NCBI RefSeq assembly: GCF_014529535.1
Contig: NW_023503493.1
Span: 13,424,001-13,488,000 of the forward strand
Origin: Bradysia coprophila
Taxonomy: Eukaryota; Arthropoda; Insecta; Diptera; Sciaridae
DNA length: 64,000 bases
Reading direction: 5' to 3'
Shown here: positions 43,242 to 55,661 of the stretch, piece after piece
How positions within the stretch are numbered: position 1 is the first letter of the stretch
Layout of the letters: each line of letters begins with the position of its first letter
The notes under the pieces: model-generated
What the model saw: the letters and a program-made list of their open reading frames with translations, nothing else
Told to the model about the DNA's origin: nothing
Databases searched by the model: none
Translations under genes and position numbers: made by a program

Positions 43242-46200
43242 ATGGAATCGGAATTGAATAATGGACATTATTTCGGTGCTGTCGATTATGGAGTGTTTGG
43301 ATTTATGTTGTTCGTGTCCGCTTCCATTGGAATATATTTTGGTTTTTTCGATAAAAGGGAACAGACAACGGAAGAGTATTTGTTGGGTGGAAGACAGATG
43401 AAAACTATTCCTATTGCCATATCGTTAATTGCAAGGTGATAGTAACGGAAAGCATCTCAAAATTAGCACTAAACCTCTATTGTGTACTCCTAGCTCTTAG
43501 CCACATTTAACAGAGAAAGAAATTCAGAATCAGGGCTGATTATCAGGAAATGATTTCATAAATTTCGAGCTATTTCTCAAAACTTCGAGGAATTTCCCAA
43601 GTTTCGAAGAATTTTTAAAATTTCGCAAAGAATTTCCTATCTTTGCATTGAATCTCCATATTCACTAATGTCGCGACATGTCGACAGTAATGTAGTGCTT
43701 CTTATAACAATAGAAATTAGACTACCATCCCTAGATCGTACTCCTATTCTTGAACTCTCGGATTTTTAAGCCACCAAGACTAGATTACATTTAATGCAGC
43801 TTTAACAGCTTATGTCCACATGGTCAGTGAAGATGTACGATCTTCGTCATTAGCAACAGCTAAAGAGGCTTACTGTTACTATTGTTTCAAAAGCAGGACT
43901 TTTTCCAAAATTTCCTTGAATTTTCTCACAATCCTCAAATTTTCCTACATTTTCCCAAAAAAAAATTTTTTTTACAAAATTAGAAAAAATTTGGGAAAAT
44001 TCAAGAAAAAGTTGGAAAACGTTTTTCCAAAAATAGTTCTTGACAGATGTAATGACGAGACGCTACATATTCAAATTTTTAACGTTTAGTTGCTAACAGT
44101 GAATATGAACATCTCACTAAATTCCGCTAGTAGAAATCCAACGTTTCTTATTGATTCTAAATAAATCTTCAACAAACATTTGCATTTTTACTCGAAGCGA
44201 CGCGTGGTTTTTTCAATGATAATGAAGGCGCCCGCTTCGCATGCAATCTTTACCATTAAACTATTTTTTTTCCTGTCTTCTACAGCCAACTCAGTGCAAT
44301 ATCGATAATGACACTACCGGCAGAAATTTATTCTTTTGGATCGTCAGTTACACTTATCGTCTTAGTTCAAGTAGTCGTGATGTTGATCATCAATTTTATA
44401 TTTATCCCAATATTCTACAACAATAACATAGATAATTGCAATGCCGTTAGTATTTCAAAGACTTTCTTGTTTAAAAAACAAATTGAACTTTTTTTCTTAA
44501 ATTGTAAGTACTTGGAGATGCGATTCAGTAAGAGTGTTCGAACAATTGTCACTATATCATATATCCTGACATCGCTGTTGATGCTGCCGATTGGTTCATT
44601 TATTCCATCGATTGCTTTTTCTGCAGGTGAGTAGGTCTAGGATCAAAATTTATGATCGAAAAAACTTGAGTCACTCCTAAAACTAACCCTCTTGAAACTG
44701 TGCTAAAAATGAGTAGTAACCTCACTCCGCTTTTTTATATTTAAAAATTAAAAGGCTTTTTGACAACGCAGGCGAGAATTTTCGTACAAAAAATGGTTTT
44801 ATAATTTGATAGCACTGCAGATCTTGTTACTAGTGCTTTTACATACTTTTGTTTTCCCTAGAGTCGAAAGACATCGCTAGAGAAAGCAAGAGAATTGGTT
44901 TGCGAGTACTCAGCATGTAATATATACTCTATTTTATCACCTAAGCGAAAACGAGACAACAACATTGACCAGAAGTGTAATGTTTGAATTAAACTTCTAG
45001 TGAAGTAATTTTGACATCCGAACACCGCGTGTGATAAAATCCATTACAAAACTCGGGATGAAAATGAAGTCACGGCTTCATACGACAACTGGACTTTTCA
45101 AATTTTTGTCCCTTGTCATGTAAATAGCTATTTCTCCCGTTTGTGGTCATTCATTCTCTTCACTTCTCACATAAAAATGCATGAAAACTTAAAAAAAACT
45201 TGTTCGGACTAGCACCAGTTAGGTTTAAATCATATAAAATCACATAAAAATCCTGTTGTTTCGACTTTATTTTATTTATTCAAAAGCGTTAACTTTACTG
45301 CACGGATCCAAAACTGTACCTTAAGTTTTTGAATTAAATACCTTACTTGGCAATGAGGTAAATGATGGAAATGGTCCTTCTTGTGTGTTTACCGACCTCG
45401 GCTCCGCCTCGATCGGCAAATTTCACACAAGAAGTACCATTTTCCCCATTGCTAAGTAATGTCCTATTACTAAAAATAAATAATTTCAGTTACCGGCGGA
45501 AATATTCATGTCATCAATGCCAGTGTCAGTGCCGTTTGCGTTTTTTACACAATGCTGGTATGCTGCACAGAGTGATCGTTTGGTGTTAATCCAACCAATT
45601 CTGACACCAAATCATTGATTTATTACAGGGAGGCATTAAGGCCGTGGTGTGGACAGACGTAATTCAAGCTGGTGTTATGTTGTTTTCCCTAATTTTCATT
45701 CTGATTATGTCAGTGACAAAGGTCGGTGATGTCGCTGAGGTGTTGGACCGAGCGATTGAGGGCAATCGCTTACATATGTACAAGTAAGGGACGAGAGTTT
45801 TATGATGAGACTGGAATCGGTGGTTGAAATTAATGTTGTTTGGTATAAATAGGACTGACTTTGATCTGACTACACGACAAACTCTGTGGAATTGCGTTTT
45901 GGGTTTCATTGTAATGTGGGGTGGATATGTTGGACTCAATCAGAGTTGCGTTCAGCGAATTGTAGCGCTGCCATCATTACATCATGCAAGACGGTAAATT
46001 ACTATTTTAATTTTATCCACTCATCCCTGACGATTATCGTCGAGAGGACATGTCCTTCTCTGAATAAAGCAAGAAAAAAAAACGATTTGTCGCTGAGTGA
46101 AGTTTTGTTAACATGTTGCCACTTCACGATGATCAAGTGGGTGTTTTGTGATTTACCAAAGCTTCTGTTGACAAACAACTTCGACTCAGATCTGAGATCG

Positions 46201-49200
46201 ATTCAAAAGCGTATTTGTGATCATTTGTGATTCTTTCATTCTTAATCTGTTTACAATATTATCAGCGTCGATCTTTTGACATCCCAAATTAAGACTTTTC
46301 TGTTAAAATACAAAGTTCAGCGTTGAAATGTTTATCCAACAATCTCTTTTTATTGATGTGAAAACACATTACCTATTTTGCATTTGAATTAAAATTTTGA
46401 TTGATGATTTTTTTAAACATTCAACAATCAAATGTTTTATAAATCTATGGCAAATTTAGCAATTCATCGAAAGAAAGAAGAAAGAAAAAAAAAACGAGAA
46501 GAATCAAATCTTTGCATCTTCAAAACCGCAAATACACTCCAACCATATCGTGTCGAATAACAATACTCATAATTAATATACAATGAGAGATGGTGAATTG
46601 ATTCGCTTCTGATTTGGACTAAATTATTCATGCAAATCGGTTTTGCTCACTTATGTACACACTACTGGCTATGGTTAATTATTTGCGGATTAAAATTGCT
46701 TTATCCGAATTTTGTGATACTTTTCAAGGAAACGTTTTTTGGGACAACCAAATTATTCAATTTCGGTCCGTCGTGCTTTTTTTCATGCCAGGATATTGAA
46801 TTGGTTCAGATAAGTGCACCGAAATTACAACTAAATTAAATTCTAATCAGAACTTTCTTTTCTTTTTTTGTGTCGAGCTCACATAGAGCTAACACCACAC
46901 ATGAATCTTATATCTTCATAAAGTCACGGTTCACGGTTAAACCTATCCAACCTCTACAAATGAAAATTGTATTTTTCAATTGAATTTGTCATTTAGCTGC
47001 AATACAGTCGAAGTCACTGAAATTTAGACTTGAATTTGCTTCAGTCGTTTCTCAGCTGGTCAACATAAGATATACAAAGAAATGTGCTTAGACGTCTTTA
47101 CAGGCCTCTCACTCTAGATTTGGACTCCTTATTAAGGTCAGTTCATACTCGCATACATTTTTGCGATATATGCGACCATGAACTGGCCTTAAGGAATTAA
47201 TGAGGCACAAAAATAAGGAGAAATAAGGAAATTGTTAGTTGAAATTAAGGAAAAATGAGGAGAAATTTTTCGATAAAAATAGAAATTATTCTAACATACA
47301 GCAATTAACATCGTAAGTCCGCCTTAACTTAAAAAAAACGCATTATTGTTTATTTTGACGTATCGTTTTTGTAAAGTTGTATCGTAAAATTCACATTTAT
47401 CACGATGAAAATTTGGACGGTGAGTGCGCTTCAAAATTCAAAATAAAACGCATCACTGTTTATTTTGACGTACCTATCGTTTTCGTAGGGTGGCAGTTTT
47501 CAATCAGTTTTCGATGCGACAAAATGTTTGAATTCTTACTTGATTTTGATCTCGTTAACTGCAAAAGCTGTTGTTTGTTATCCCGTTCGAATTTCGAAAA
47601 AAAAAGGGATTTTTTTGAAAGTGGACCAGGCTCCGTCGGAGCTATTTTTTCGCGGCGGTTTGTTCATATGCCCAGATAGCCCTTGGCCCCAATAGTCCAA
47701 AACCGCTGTCGTTTAATTTTCATATTTGCGTCTTGGCTGGTGGTGAAGGTGCAAAAGTCGAAAAAAGGGTGTTTTTATACGTGATTTACTGCCGCTACAG
47801 ACAATGGTCACTCATGTGTGGCGGCTCGTTGGATAGGTACTGGCCAGGAGAACCGGGGCAAGCATAGATATCCTACATGTTCTGTGCCATTGTTCGAAAA
47901 TAACAAAAATATTGTGTCAGTCAAAAGCCGTAAATTTTGATGAACTTCAAAAGGTGATATCTCGCACCTGGAGAATGTTTATGGTTAGATCATTGGATGC
48001 AGACATCAAAAACAGCATAATTCGTGTATTTTTCTAAAATCAATATTTTGCTTTCGAGTGAAGGAGGACATTTGCTTTATACCGAAAAAAGTATCCTGAA
48101 ACCTTTCACTTCTATGGCAATTGAGGTATAATTGTAGAGCTGGGTTAAGCCTCTATCAGGGCAACCACTGATCTGTATAACAACAGTCACCAGGTAGAAA
48201 ATATCACCTAATAAAGCTCATCAAAATTTCCGGCCTTTGACTGAAACATACTTTTTGTTATTTTTGAATAGTGCTTGAGTACACATTTGATATCTGTCTT
48301 TGCCCCGGGTCTCCTGGACAGTACCTATCCAACGAGCCGCCACACATGTGTGTCCATCGTCTGCAGCGGCAGTAAATCACGTATAAAAAACACCCTTTTT
48401 CGACTTTTGTAGCTTCACCACCAGCCAAGACGCAAACATGAAAATTAAACGACTGCGGTTTTGGACTATTGGGACCAAGGGCTATCTGGGCATAAGAACA
48501 AACCGTCGCAAAAAAATAGCTCCGACGGAGCCTGGTCCACTTTCAAAAAAGTCCCTCAAATTAGTGAAAGTATAAAAGTATAAATTTGAAAAAAGTAAGT
48601 GTAAATAACGCTAAAACCTTGAATAGTTTGTAATAAGGACGCATGTCTGATACAATGTTAAGGGTGATTTAAATACATGTTAAATCAAATAGTTCTACTC
48701 GAGACTCTCGAGCCGAGAGGCGGCGTGGAACCACAAAAATATATGTTAAGCCAGTTGGAACGATCATGAGCTACGACACCACCTTTTTATTGGAGTTCTT
48801 TGCGTTAAATAATAAAAATTTTGATTTCCGTCCATGAAATTTGCAAAAAAAAATAAGGAAAATAAGGAAATAAAGAGGTGTGAGAGGCCTGGAGGAGCAA
48901 TGGACCCTAGTTGTGGGTGATAACTTATCCCACTCGGAGGTTTCTCCAGATTGTGTAAATTTGTGTAATCTGCACAGGTTTCTCCAAGTGGGCTAGATTT
49001 TCAAAAAAGCTTTTGGTTCAGGGAAATCATACAAAAACTAATACCTTTCCACCTGAATGTAGACTACAAATTTGCAAAGTGTCCATTGCTCTTATCGGGG
49101 TGAAATAGTAACACTCACGCCTGTGGTAATGGCAAAACTGTAGTTTTGTTTGTATAAGTGACCAGCTTCAAAACAGCTGAAGCATGTTCGGGCTCACGGT

Positions 49201-50846
49201 CTATCCCAATTTCTCAGACATCTAATTTTTATGTTGAAAGAAAATTAATTTAAAAAAAAACGAAAACAAAAACTGAAACAACTCAATTCTTGCTATTATA
49301 TTTTAAACAAGGCAAATTGTCTGTAAACCAAATCCGAATTAACCAATCAATAAAAACTCAATCAATCGTCGATGCTTTCGAACACTTCACAAAAGTACAC
49401 ACTACAATAATACTTTCGATTTAATTTGGCTACAAGACTATCAATCATAACTTAAGTGGCTCAGTCATTATTAAATAAGAATTAAACCATTGCCTCATAA
49501 CCGAAATCTATTTTTGTTTCTTAAATCGTGTAGATCGTTGTACTTATTTACAATCGGCGTAATGGCGATATTGGGTATTAATTTGTTCATCGGGGTCACC
49601 ATGTTTGCACATTACCATGATTGTGACCCTGTAAAGGCCGGGGTTAGTGTTACACTTTTCATTGGATTTTAATCGAAAAATAACTATTTCTCGTCTTACG
49701 TTTACCAGATTGTCGAAAAGTATGACAAAATGGTACCACACTTTGTCCAAGATATTGTCGGCCATATTAAGGGGATGCCCGGAATATTCATTTCTTGTGT
49801 TTTCAGTGCATCACTAAGGTAATCACATAATTTATTGATGGTATATGATATCGGTGTTTTGGCAATTAATTCGATTCGATTGTAGCTCGATATCAGCAAC
49901 GTTGAATTCAATGGCTGGAATAATTTATTCCGATTACATTAAACCGTTGCGATTGTTCAAGCACAGTGACTCTACAGCTAATCTAACAATGAAATTCACT
50001 ATTGTCGTTCTCGGAATATTTTGTGTCTTAGCAGGATTTGTTGTCGAGCAGGTGGAATCCATTTTTCAAGTAATCAACACCATAGTGGGCATGACCTGTG
50101 GAGCCGTTTTCGGGGTTTTTTGTTTGGGAATGTTATATCCGAGGGCCAATTCTAAGGTAGACTATGACACTACATGTTCTGTAGAGATTTTGTTAAGTGC
50201 ACTGACCTCTGGGCACATTTATTTTAGGCCGCCCTCTGGTCGACTATAATTAGCATGGCTTGCCTTTGTTGGATCATTACGGGATCTCAAGTATTGGTAA
50301 GCAGTGGAGAACTTAGCTACACACCATTGGAAACACGGATCGATGGATGTGATGCCAGAAACATTTCCGTTATTTTCAAAAATCAATCCACTGTCGACAT
50401 TGCCGATGAACAGTAAGTTTCGATAGTAGTACTAACCATCACAAGTTCTTTAAAAGTTAATTCAAAATCTCAAAATTAGCACGAGCGAGGCAGCAACAGT
50501 CCTTGAAAATTTACTACCCAAAAATGAAGACAAACCATTTTCCATTTATCGCATCAGTTTTCCATGGTACCCATTCATTGGTGCGTTTATAGTGTGGATC
50601 GTTGGCATTCCTCTGAGTCATGTCATCGGTTCTGCGGATGATTTAGATCAATTGAATCCGGATCTGATTGCGCCGTTGTCAAGATTGCTAATACCGAAAC
50701 GACTGTTGCATGTTGAACTGCCATTGAGTACTGTTCAGTTTAACGATGTTAATGCCAACGAAAAAGACCCGAAAGGTTCAAAATTGTTGAATGGAAATAA
50801 TGAATGGACATGGTCACCTGCTGGTCAGGAGGACGAAAAGCAGTGA
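43242..50846 (+). CDS. Sodium-coupled monocarboxylate transporter (SLC5 family)
   Basis: Predicted 625-residue plasma-membrane symporter from 11 exons: 43242-43435, 44286-44445, 44509-44626, 45490-45557, 45629-45783, 45853-45993, 49534-49642, 49709-49818, 49886-50156, 50228-50412, 50480-50846. All junctions are GT-AG and the phases agree. SLC5 hallmarks: D-Y-G-V-F near the N-terminus, Q-T-T-E-E-Y-L-L-G-G-R-Q-M after TM1, S-L-I-A-S-Q-L-S-A-I-S and P-A-E-I-Y, Y-L-E-M-R-F, V-T-G-G-N, G-G-I-K-A-V-V-W-T-D, G-L-N-Q-S-C-V-Q-R, D-P-V-K-A-G, and S-A-S-L-S-S-I-S-A-T-L-N-S-M-A-G. This pattern is the SMCT (SLC5A8/12)-like insect clade, which moves monocarboxylates or vitamins with sodium; the substrate here is not determinable. 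The start at 43242 is chosen because the preceding in-frame residues do not fit the family. Small introns are 62-72 nt; intron 6 (3.5 kb) and intron 1 are long and repeat-laden. Related genes occur in tandem in some insects, but only one copy is seen here. Confidence 0.92.
43540..44035. repeat. Low-complexity TTTCGAGAAATTTC tracts in transporter intron 1
   Basis: 43545-43650 and 43895-44035 are composed of degenerate units such as CGAGGAATTTCCCAAGTTTC and TTCCTACATTTTCCCAAAA. They match the 2584-2705 tract and the one at 62190-62320. Confidence 0.55.
45343..45459. repeat. 117-bp foldback in transporter intron 3
   Basis: TTACTTGGCAATGAGG ... AATGGTCCTTCTTGTGTG at left pairs with CACACAAGAAGTACCATTTT ... 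CATTGCTAAGTAA at right. The unpaired centre is CCGACCTCGGCTCCGCCTCG. Confidence 0.8.
47603..48556. mobile_element. 0.95-kb foldback element in transporter intron 6
   Basis: Long inverted arms of about 230-300 bases: left GGGATTTTTTTGAAAGTGGA, CCAGGCTCCGTCGGAGC, ATAGCCCTTGGCCCCAATAG, TTGGATAGGTACTGGCCAGG; right is their reverse complement (CCTGGACAGTACCTATCCAA ... GACGGAGCCTGGTCCACTTT). Pairing is around 90%. The unique middle (about 47890-48260) has no long frame. It lies entirely within the 3.5-kb intron and does not touch the splice sites. Confidence 0.85.
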
Positions 50847-51993
50847 TCGAAGTTGAGTGTTTCGTTGAATCGGAGACAAGTGAGGTAAACTTTTTATTTG
50901 AGAGAGTGTACAAACGTGTAATATGTGACGAAATAAAAGACAATTTGAAGATATTATGTCATGTTCGATTTGTTGATCTGACGGATCCTAAGAAGTCGTT
51001 TCACCATTAAGAGTGATATAACGAAACTTTCGAAATGTTTTGGCCTCGGTTTTGGCACTAGAGTTTCTATTGAGTTTATGGGCACATTGGTTGGACTACT
51101 GTGATTTCACTTTCGCAAAACTTCGCTGTACTTCCGACGCTTGCGGTCGTCGTGTAATTGACTGTCGGACAACAACCCAAATTAATAGTTTACGGTTTCT
51201 ACAGCAGCTTAAGTATCTCCAAATATAGCTATTATTCTAATTAGTTACTAAATGGTGTGGTTTTGCGCACTACATGTGAGTTTGCCGATACGAGCAAAAG
51301 AAAATTTCACGACGTGCTGCAATTATAATGAAATATCTGTTGGCCCGTGCCTACCACCATTTTTTTCAGTACTGAATTCTGTGCGCTATATTTTCTGGTG
51401 CTACGCGTAACGCGGTAATAAATCGAACATCCATCTGTCAAATATTCAAATTTTATCAACGTGGAAAGTGGTGACATGAATTTGTAGTGAGCAACAGTTG
51501 AACATACTTATGTCCGATATTCAAATTTTTTCGACATAGAAAGTAGTGGCGTCTGTTCAACGTGAAAATCACGAATACTATACGAGTGGAATAATCCCGC
51601 AAGAGACAGAGACACTATTTTTAGCCTGACCGAGTGACCAATACTGGTTTTTTTCCACTTCAGGAAACTCCTACTGGTGAAATTCTTAACAGTTGAAATA
51701 GCTACTTTGCTAACTAATTCGTAAATGAGGGAGTTTTACGCAGAAGATGTGCGTAAAACCCCATTTACTAACGTGTCGCAATAAGATTTTATCTACTGAA
51801 AATATTCATAATTTTCATGCAAAACACATCAACATAGAATCCTATTTCACATTATTGTAGTAGAATTCGAATTCCGTCAGATGCGTGCTATGGGTACAAA
51901 TGTACTAGATTTTTGATAGTTCATTGCTGGAATCCCACATTTCATTTCAATAGCGCGGTCACGAAATGAAAATATGATTTTCATACTTATACT

Positions 51994-52225
51994 ATTCGCC
52001 TAGTCGGTTGGCCTGTAGAGGCGCCACATTTTTTTATAGTACTTCAATCTCACTGGACTATTTTTTTGTGTAACAACTTCACATTGATTCATTCCCATGA
52101 AATGTCACAGCAGTGAAGTTTGTTCATAAAAAAATAATTCAGTGACAGCAGACTTTTGATGAAGAAAAGTACTAAATTGTAATAGATTTTACCCTTAGTT
52201 TCTAAACTCCATTCTCCTATTGAAT
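51994..52225 (-). repeat. 240-bp dispersed repeat, copy 2
   Basis: Reverse complement of 38999-39237, reading from ATTCGCCTAGTCGGTTGGCC to ATTCTCCTATTGAATAG. Differences are scattered substitutions and small indels. Confidence 0.85.
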
Positions 52226-52250
52226 AGAACATCTTTAACCGGTTAAGCGG

Positions 52251-52338
52251 TTAACCAACCGGACGATTTAACCAACCGGACGATTTAACCAACTGGACGA
52301 TTTAACCAACTGGACGATTTAACCAGCCGGACTATTTT
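52251..52338 (+). repeat. 17-bp minisatellite
   Basis: About five copies of AACCGGACGATTTAACC, with the middle copies having AACTGG. Confidence 0.85.
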
Positions 52339-52961
52339 AAGCAAACTGGAACCGCGGTTTTTGTCGAAAAAACCGGGGCTTTCTGTTTTTTATAAAAGCT
52401 TTAAAAATCCTTTAAATACTTAGTTTTTCTTAGAACAGAAAGTAAGAAATGTTTGATGTAGCTATCGATATGGAATCTCACATTGATCAAGAAAATCACG
52501 TTCTTAAAACTTGTCGTTTGAGATTTATATATTTTTGTCAATTTCACGACTATTTTGTAACACCGGAAGTCAGATTGGACTTGTTTTTTAGAGCTAGGTG
52601 GCCTAAAAAAGGTATAACTACGTCACAATAAGGTACAATGTACATATATTGCAAGTGGGTAAAGTCCAATGAAGAGGCTTAAAAAAACGTGTCTCTTAAG
52701 ACCGAATTGGGTCGCGAAGTAGGGTAAACACGGTAACTCGGAATTGTATTGTCTCGTCAGAAAGTCACATACAATACCTTCTCGTAGGTGCCTGCGAATA
52801 TTGTCTTTACAGTAATTTGACTAAATCGATTACGCAAAATTACCCCATTTACTAACTAGTTAGGAAAATTGCTTTTTTGGCAGTGCTGTGAATGATAAAA
52901 AATGTCCTAAGACTTCTTCAAAATTCAATTTACTCAAAATACACGCAAAATATTGATCAAT

Positions 52962-53087
52962 ATTGTAAATTACTAGGTAATTAGTGACATTGACATAAAA
53001 TTGTAAGAATATCTGCATATCACATTGTAAATTACTAGGTGAAATTAGCGACATTGATATAAAACAGTAAGAATATCTGCATATTAC
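52962..53087 (+). repeat. 62-bp tandem duplication
   Basis: ATTGTAAATTACTAGGT starts at 52962 and 53024. Both units run through GACATTGAYATAAAA and GTAAGAATATCTGCATAT. Confidence 0.8.
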
Positions 53088-53236
53088 ACGGGGATTAAGT
53101 AACGTCATTTAAAATATTGATTAAACGCTTTCTCAGCTTTCTTTAATTTACAGGACAGTTGACATGCAAGACTTGTAATTTGAATTTAATATTTTAAAAA
53201 GGGAAAAATGAGAGTGTGGCACTGAATGTACTGACG

Positions 53237-53447
53237 CACAGCACTGCTTCTAGTATGAATATAGAAAATATTCGGACTCCGAATTTTGTAGGCTAATGAA
53301 ATTACAGTAGGTACTGTGTTTCTTTTGTTAGATGACTTTGTTATTTGAGTTAAAACATACAAGCAATCCTATGCAGTAGCTCTTATCAGTGATAAGTTAT
53401 CACTGAAGCCTTCAAATTTGACATTTGTCAATTCAGTGTTCATGCCA
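53237..53447. mobile_element. CAGCACTGC foldback MITE, copy C (degraded right end)
   Basis: Left end CACAGCACTGCTTCTAGTAT. The interior has TAGCTCTTATCAGTGATAAG and CAAATTTGACATTTGTCAAT. The right end is eroded (GTTCATGCCACGTCAG), so no duplication can be read. Confidence 0.6.
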
Positions 53448-53975
53448 CGTCAGTTGATAGTGTACGTTGCAAAAAAGTATGAATTTCTCATCAGTCATCA
53501 GTCATCACGCATGAATTTCTTGCTTAAAATTTTGAGGTGACTGTAGTTCCACGAGCTGTGGTCAAAATCGGTGGTACAAAAAAATATGCTTTTGGACTTT
53601 TCGGACTTCGGAGTGTAATTTAGCATAGTTTTAAGAAACGTATAGAAATCACTTTTCCGAAAAAAGTTTGTTCACAAAATTCCTCGTTAATTTTGCATTT
53701 TCTCATTTAAAATTAAATTAAATTTTTAGTTTCAATGCGACGCTGGATAGAATCCGTCAATTTGGTTGTTCATTTTTTGGACATCTTCACGAGGAGTGGC
53801 AAGCTCGAAAGAATAAAAACGTTTGACAGAGATTGGTGGTACTAAATTCATCGAAAACTATATATCAGCATTGAATGTTCGTTTATTTATTATAACACAG
53901 TAAATTACCATTTATTTTGTTACAACATCAATAATAACATTTGTACTTTGAAGGTGCTATTTAATTTTAATGAAC

Positions 53976-54127
53976 CACAGCACTGCTCCTAGCATGAATA
54001 CTGAGTTGAGTAAATGAGCTACCGCTTAGAAAACAAGCCAGCTATCTTTATAAGGGATACGAAGTACCTACTGTGATCTCATCAGCCTCCGAATATTTTC
54101 TATGTTCATGCTAGAAGCAGTGCTGTG
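53976..54127. mobile_element. CAGCACTGC foldback MITE, copy D
   Basis: CACAGCACTGCTCCTAGCAT and ATGCTAGAAGCAGTGCTGTG ends, flanked by AATGAAC and ATTGAAC (7 bases, one mismatch). It lies about 110 bases beyond the 3' end of the odorant receptor coding sequence. Confidence 0.75.
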
Positions 54128-54235
54128 ATTGAACATAATTGTGCTACAATTCAGAACCTTGTGTTTTATAATATTCTAACATGTGTTAACATGTTGCAGT
54201 GCTAAGTTATAGCACTCATTTAGCATAAGTTTCAT

Positions 54236-55661
54236 TTACTGAAAACTTTTTAAAATATTGAACATGCTGTAGGCTGAGTTCAAAATCTAAAACAAAGGTG
54301 AAAAGGTGAAAATCAAGCCAACCAATCCAATCCCATCTCAACAAACCCTTGTAAATGTCGTCAAATCTAGTGGGTACAGTTTTGCAATCACTATCGTTTG
54401 TGGTTGCTTTAAATATTCACCAAAAATGATGACGCACTTTTTGGTTGACTGTGTCTGGTTATACCAGTCCGATTCAAATAAGCAGTAAGAGAGACGATTG
54501 CTTGATAACATAATCTCATTGCCATAGTTTGTGATCATATACAAATGGGAAATGTAGTAAAACACCACAAAAACATAGATGTACCGTTCCAATAGAGTTT
54601 CACCGACATCCTTGAAAGGAAAGAACAATGAATAAAAGCGATCGCTAAAACGTCCTAACGATTCACACAAATGCCACACAATAAATCGCCCCGCAAATAC
54701 ACAGAGCGCTGGTGCCAAACTGAATGAAAAATAGGTCTGAGAGGAACAACTCCACATCTTCTACCAATCTGTGAAGTAAACTTGACGTTCATAAACTGAA
54801 CAATGAATTATATCAAAGGCTCTATACCAGGCAAAAGATCAACATTTTGACTGATAAAAAATGTAAAAATCTTTTGCCTGGTATAGAGCCTTTGATTATA
54901 CTCAACACAGTCACACACCCCTTTATATGGAGGTGAGCTTTGATTGAGGTCTTAAGATCTTCCAAAAATTTGATGTGGATTTGCTTTTGCGTCATCTTTA
55001 CATTTCCATTTTCGCTACTAACTCTTCCCATATTCTTCAAGTCACCTCCCAGCACTTCATATCGCAGAGCACAAACCAACAGTAAATACCAAATTAACAC
55101 GGTGCAAATGCTAAATGTTACTGTTAAAATAAATTCAGTAAAAAGAAAAGCTGTGGCAATCCAGAAAGCAATTTCGCTGTTTTTATAGTCCAAAGGAAAC
55201 ACAATTTTAATAAATAAGATTTTCTCACTTCCTACAAGCGGCGAAAATACGCACGAGAAACTAGCAAAAGCTAAAGAAATCAAAAACACAAACGCAAATT
55301 TTATCAACCCTCTCAATTTTGCATTGTAGGTGAGACAGTCATCTCCGTTTCGAATCGAGAATACACAAACTACGTTCAGAAAATTAAGAATTTCGTTCTG
55401 CTTCCAAATTGCAAGCGAAAGGTTTATCCACACAATTAAAATTCCCATTGATACTTCCACCAAGAATATCGAGTCGTCTTTCTTTTCGTTTTTTATTATT
55501 CCGCCCACCGATGCTACTAAGAAGAGAAAGTAATAGATGCAGTAAAATAGTTTCATCCGTATCTCTTTAAACGTAGGCTTATCTCCGCGATGCCAGGCGC
55601 CAATAAGATAAAATGTCGAAATTAGCAGACCGATAACTTTATGAATTTGAATGGAATGCAT
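54236..55661 (-). CDS. Insect odorant receptor
   Basis: Predicted seven-transmembrane ligand-gated channel subunit (insect OR family) of about 403 residues. Proposed minus-strand exons: 55661-54915, 54760-54347 and 54286-54236. The first exon carries five to six hydrophobic segments with little identity, as usual. The C-terminal part is diagnostic: N-Y-G-N-E-I, S-N-R-L-S-Y-C-L-F-E-S-D-W, then A-K-L-Y-P-L-D-L-T-T-F-T-R joined to the short last exon I-L-N-S-A-Y-S-M-F-N-I-L-K, the classic OR ending. The last junction is secure (AGG|GTTTGT ... TTTTAG|ATT, phase 0). The first intron (54914-54761) is inferred: a stop and a 28-bp palindrome lie there, and TGT|GTGACT ... GGTAG|AAG gives the right frame and total length. 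A 23-residue stretch before D-V-G-E-T could be a further short intron. Expression in sensory neurons and pairing with Orco are family knowledge. Confidence 0.82.
54812..54896. repeat. Perfect 28-bp inverted repeat in the odorant receptor intron
   Basis: The 28-base arms 54812-54839 and 54869-54896 are exact reverse complements (core CTCTATACCAGGCAAAAGAT), separated by 29 AT-rich bases that are themselves partly self-complementary (ACATTTT / AAAATGT). Confidence 0.92.

Larger units (their letters stand above)
50850..54235. other. Intergenic with dispersed and tandem repeats
   Basis: No gene recognised between the transporter and the odorant receptor. It holds the second copy of the 240-bp repeat (51994-52225), a 17-bp minisatellite (52251-52338), a 62-bp duplication (52962-53087) and MITE copies C and D. 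A TTTACGCAGAAGATGTGCGT AAA palindrome lies at 51734-51757. Confidence 0.55.
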
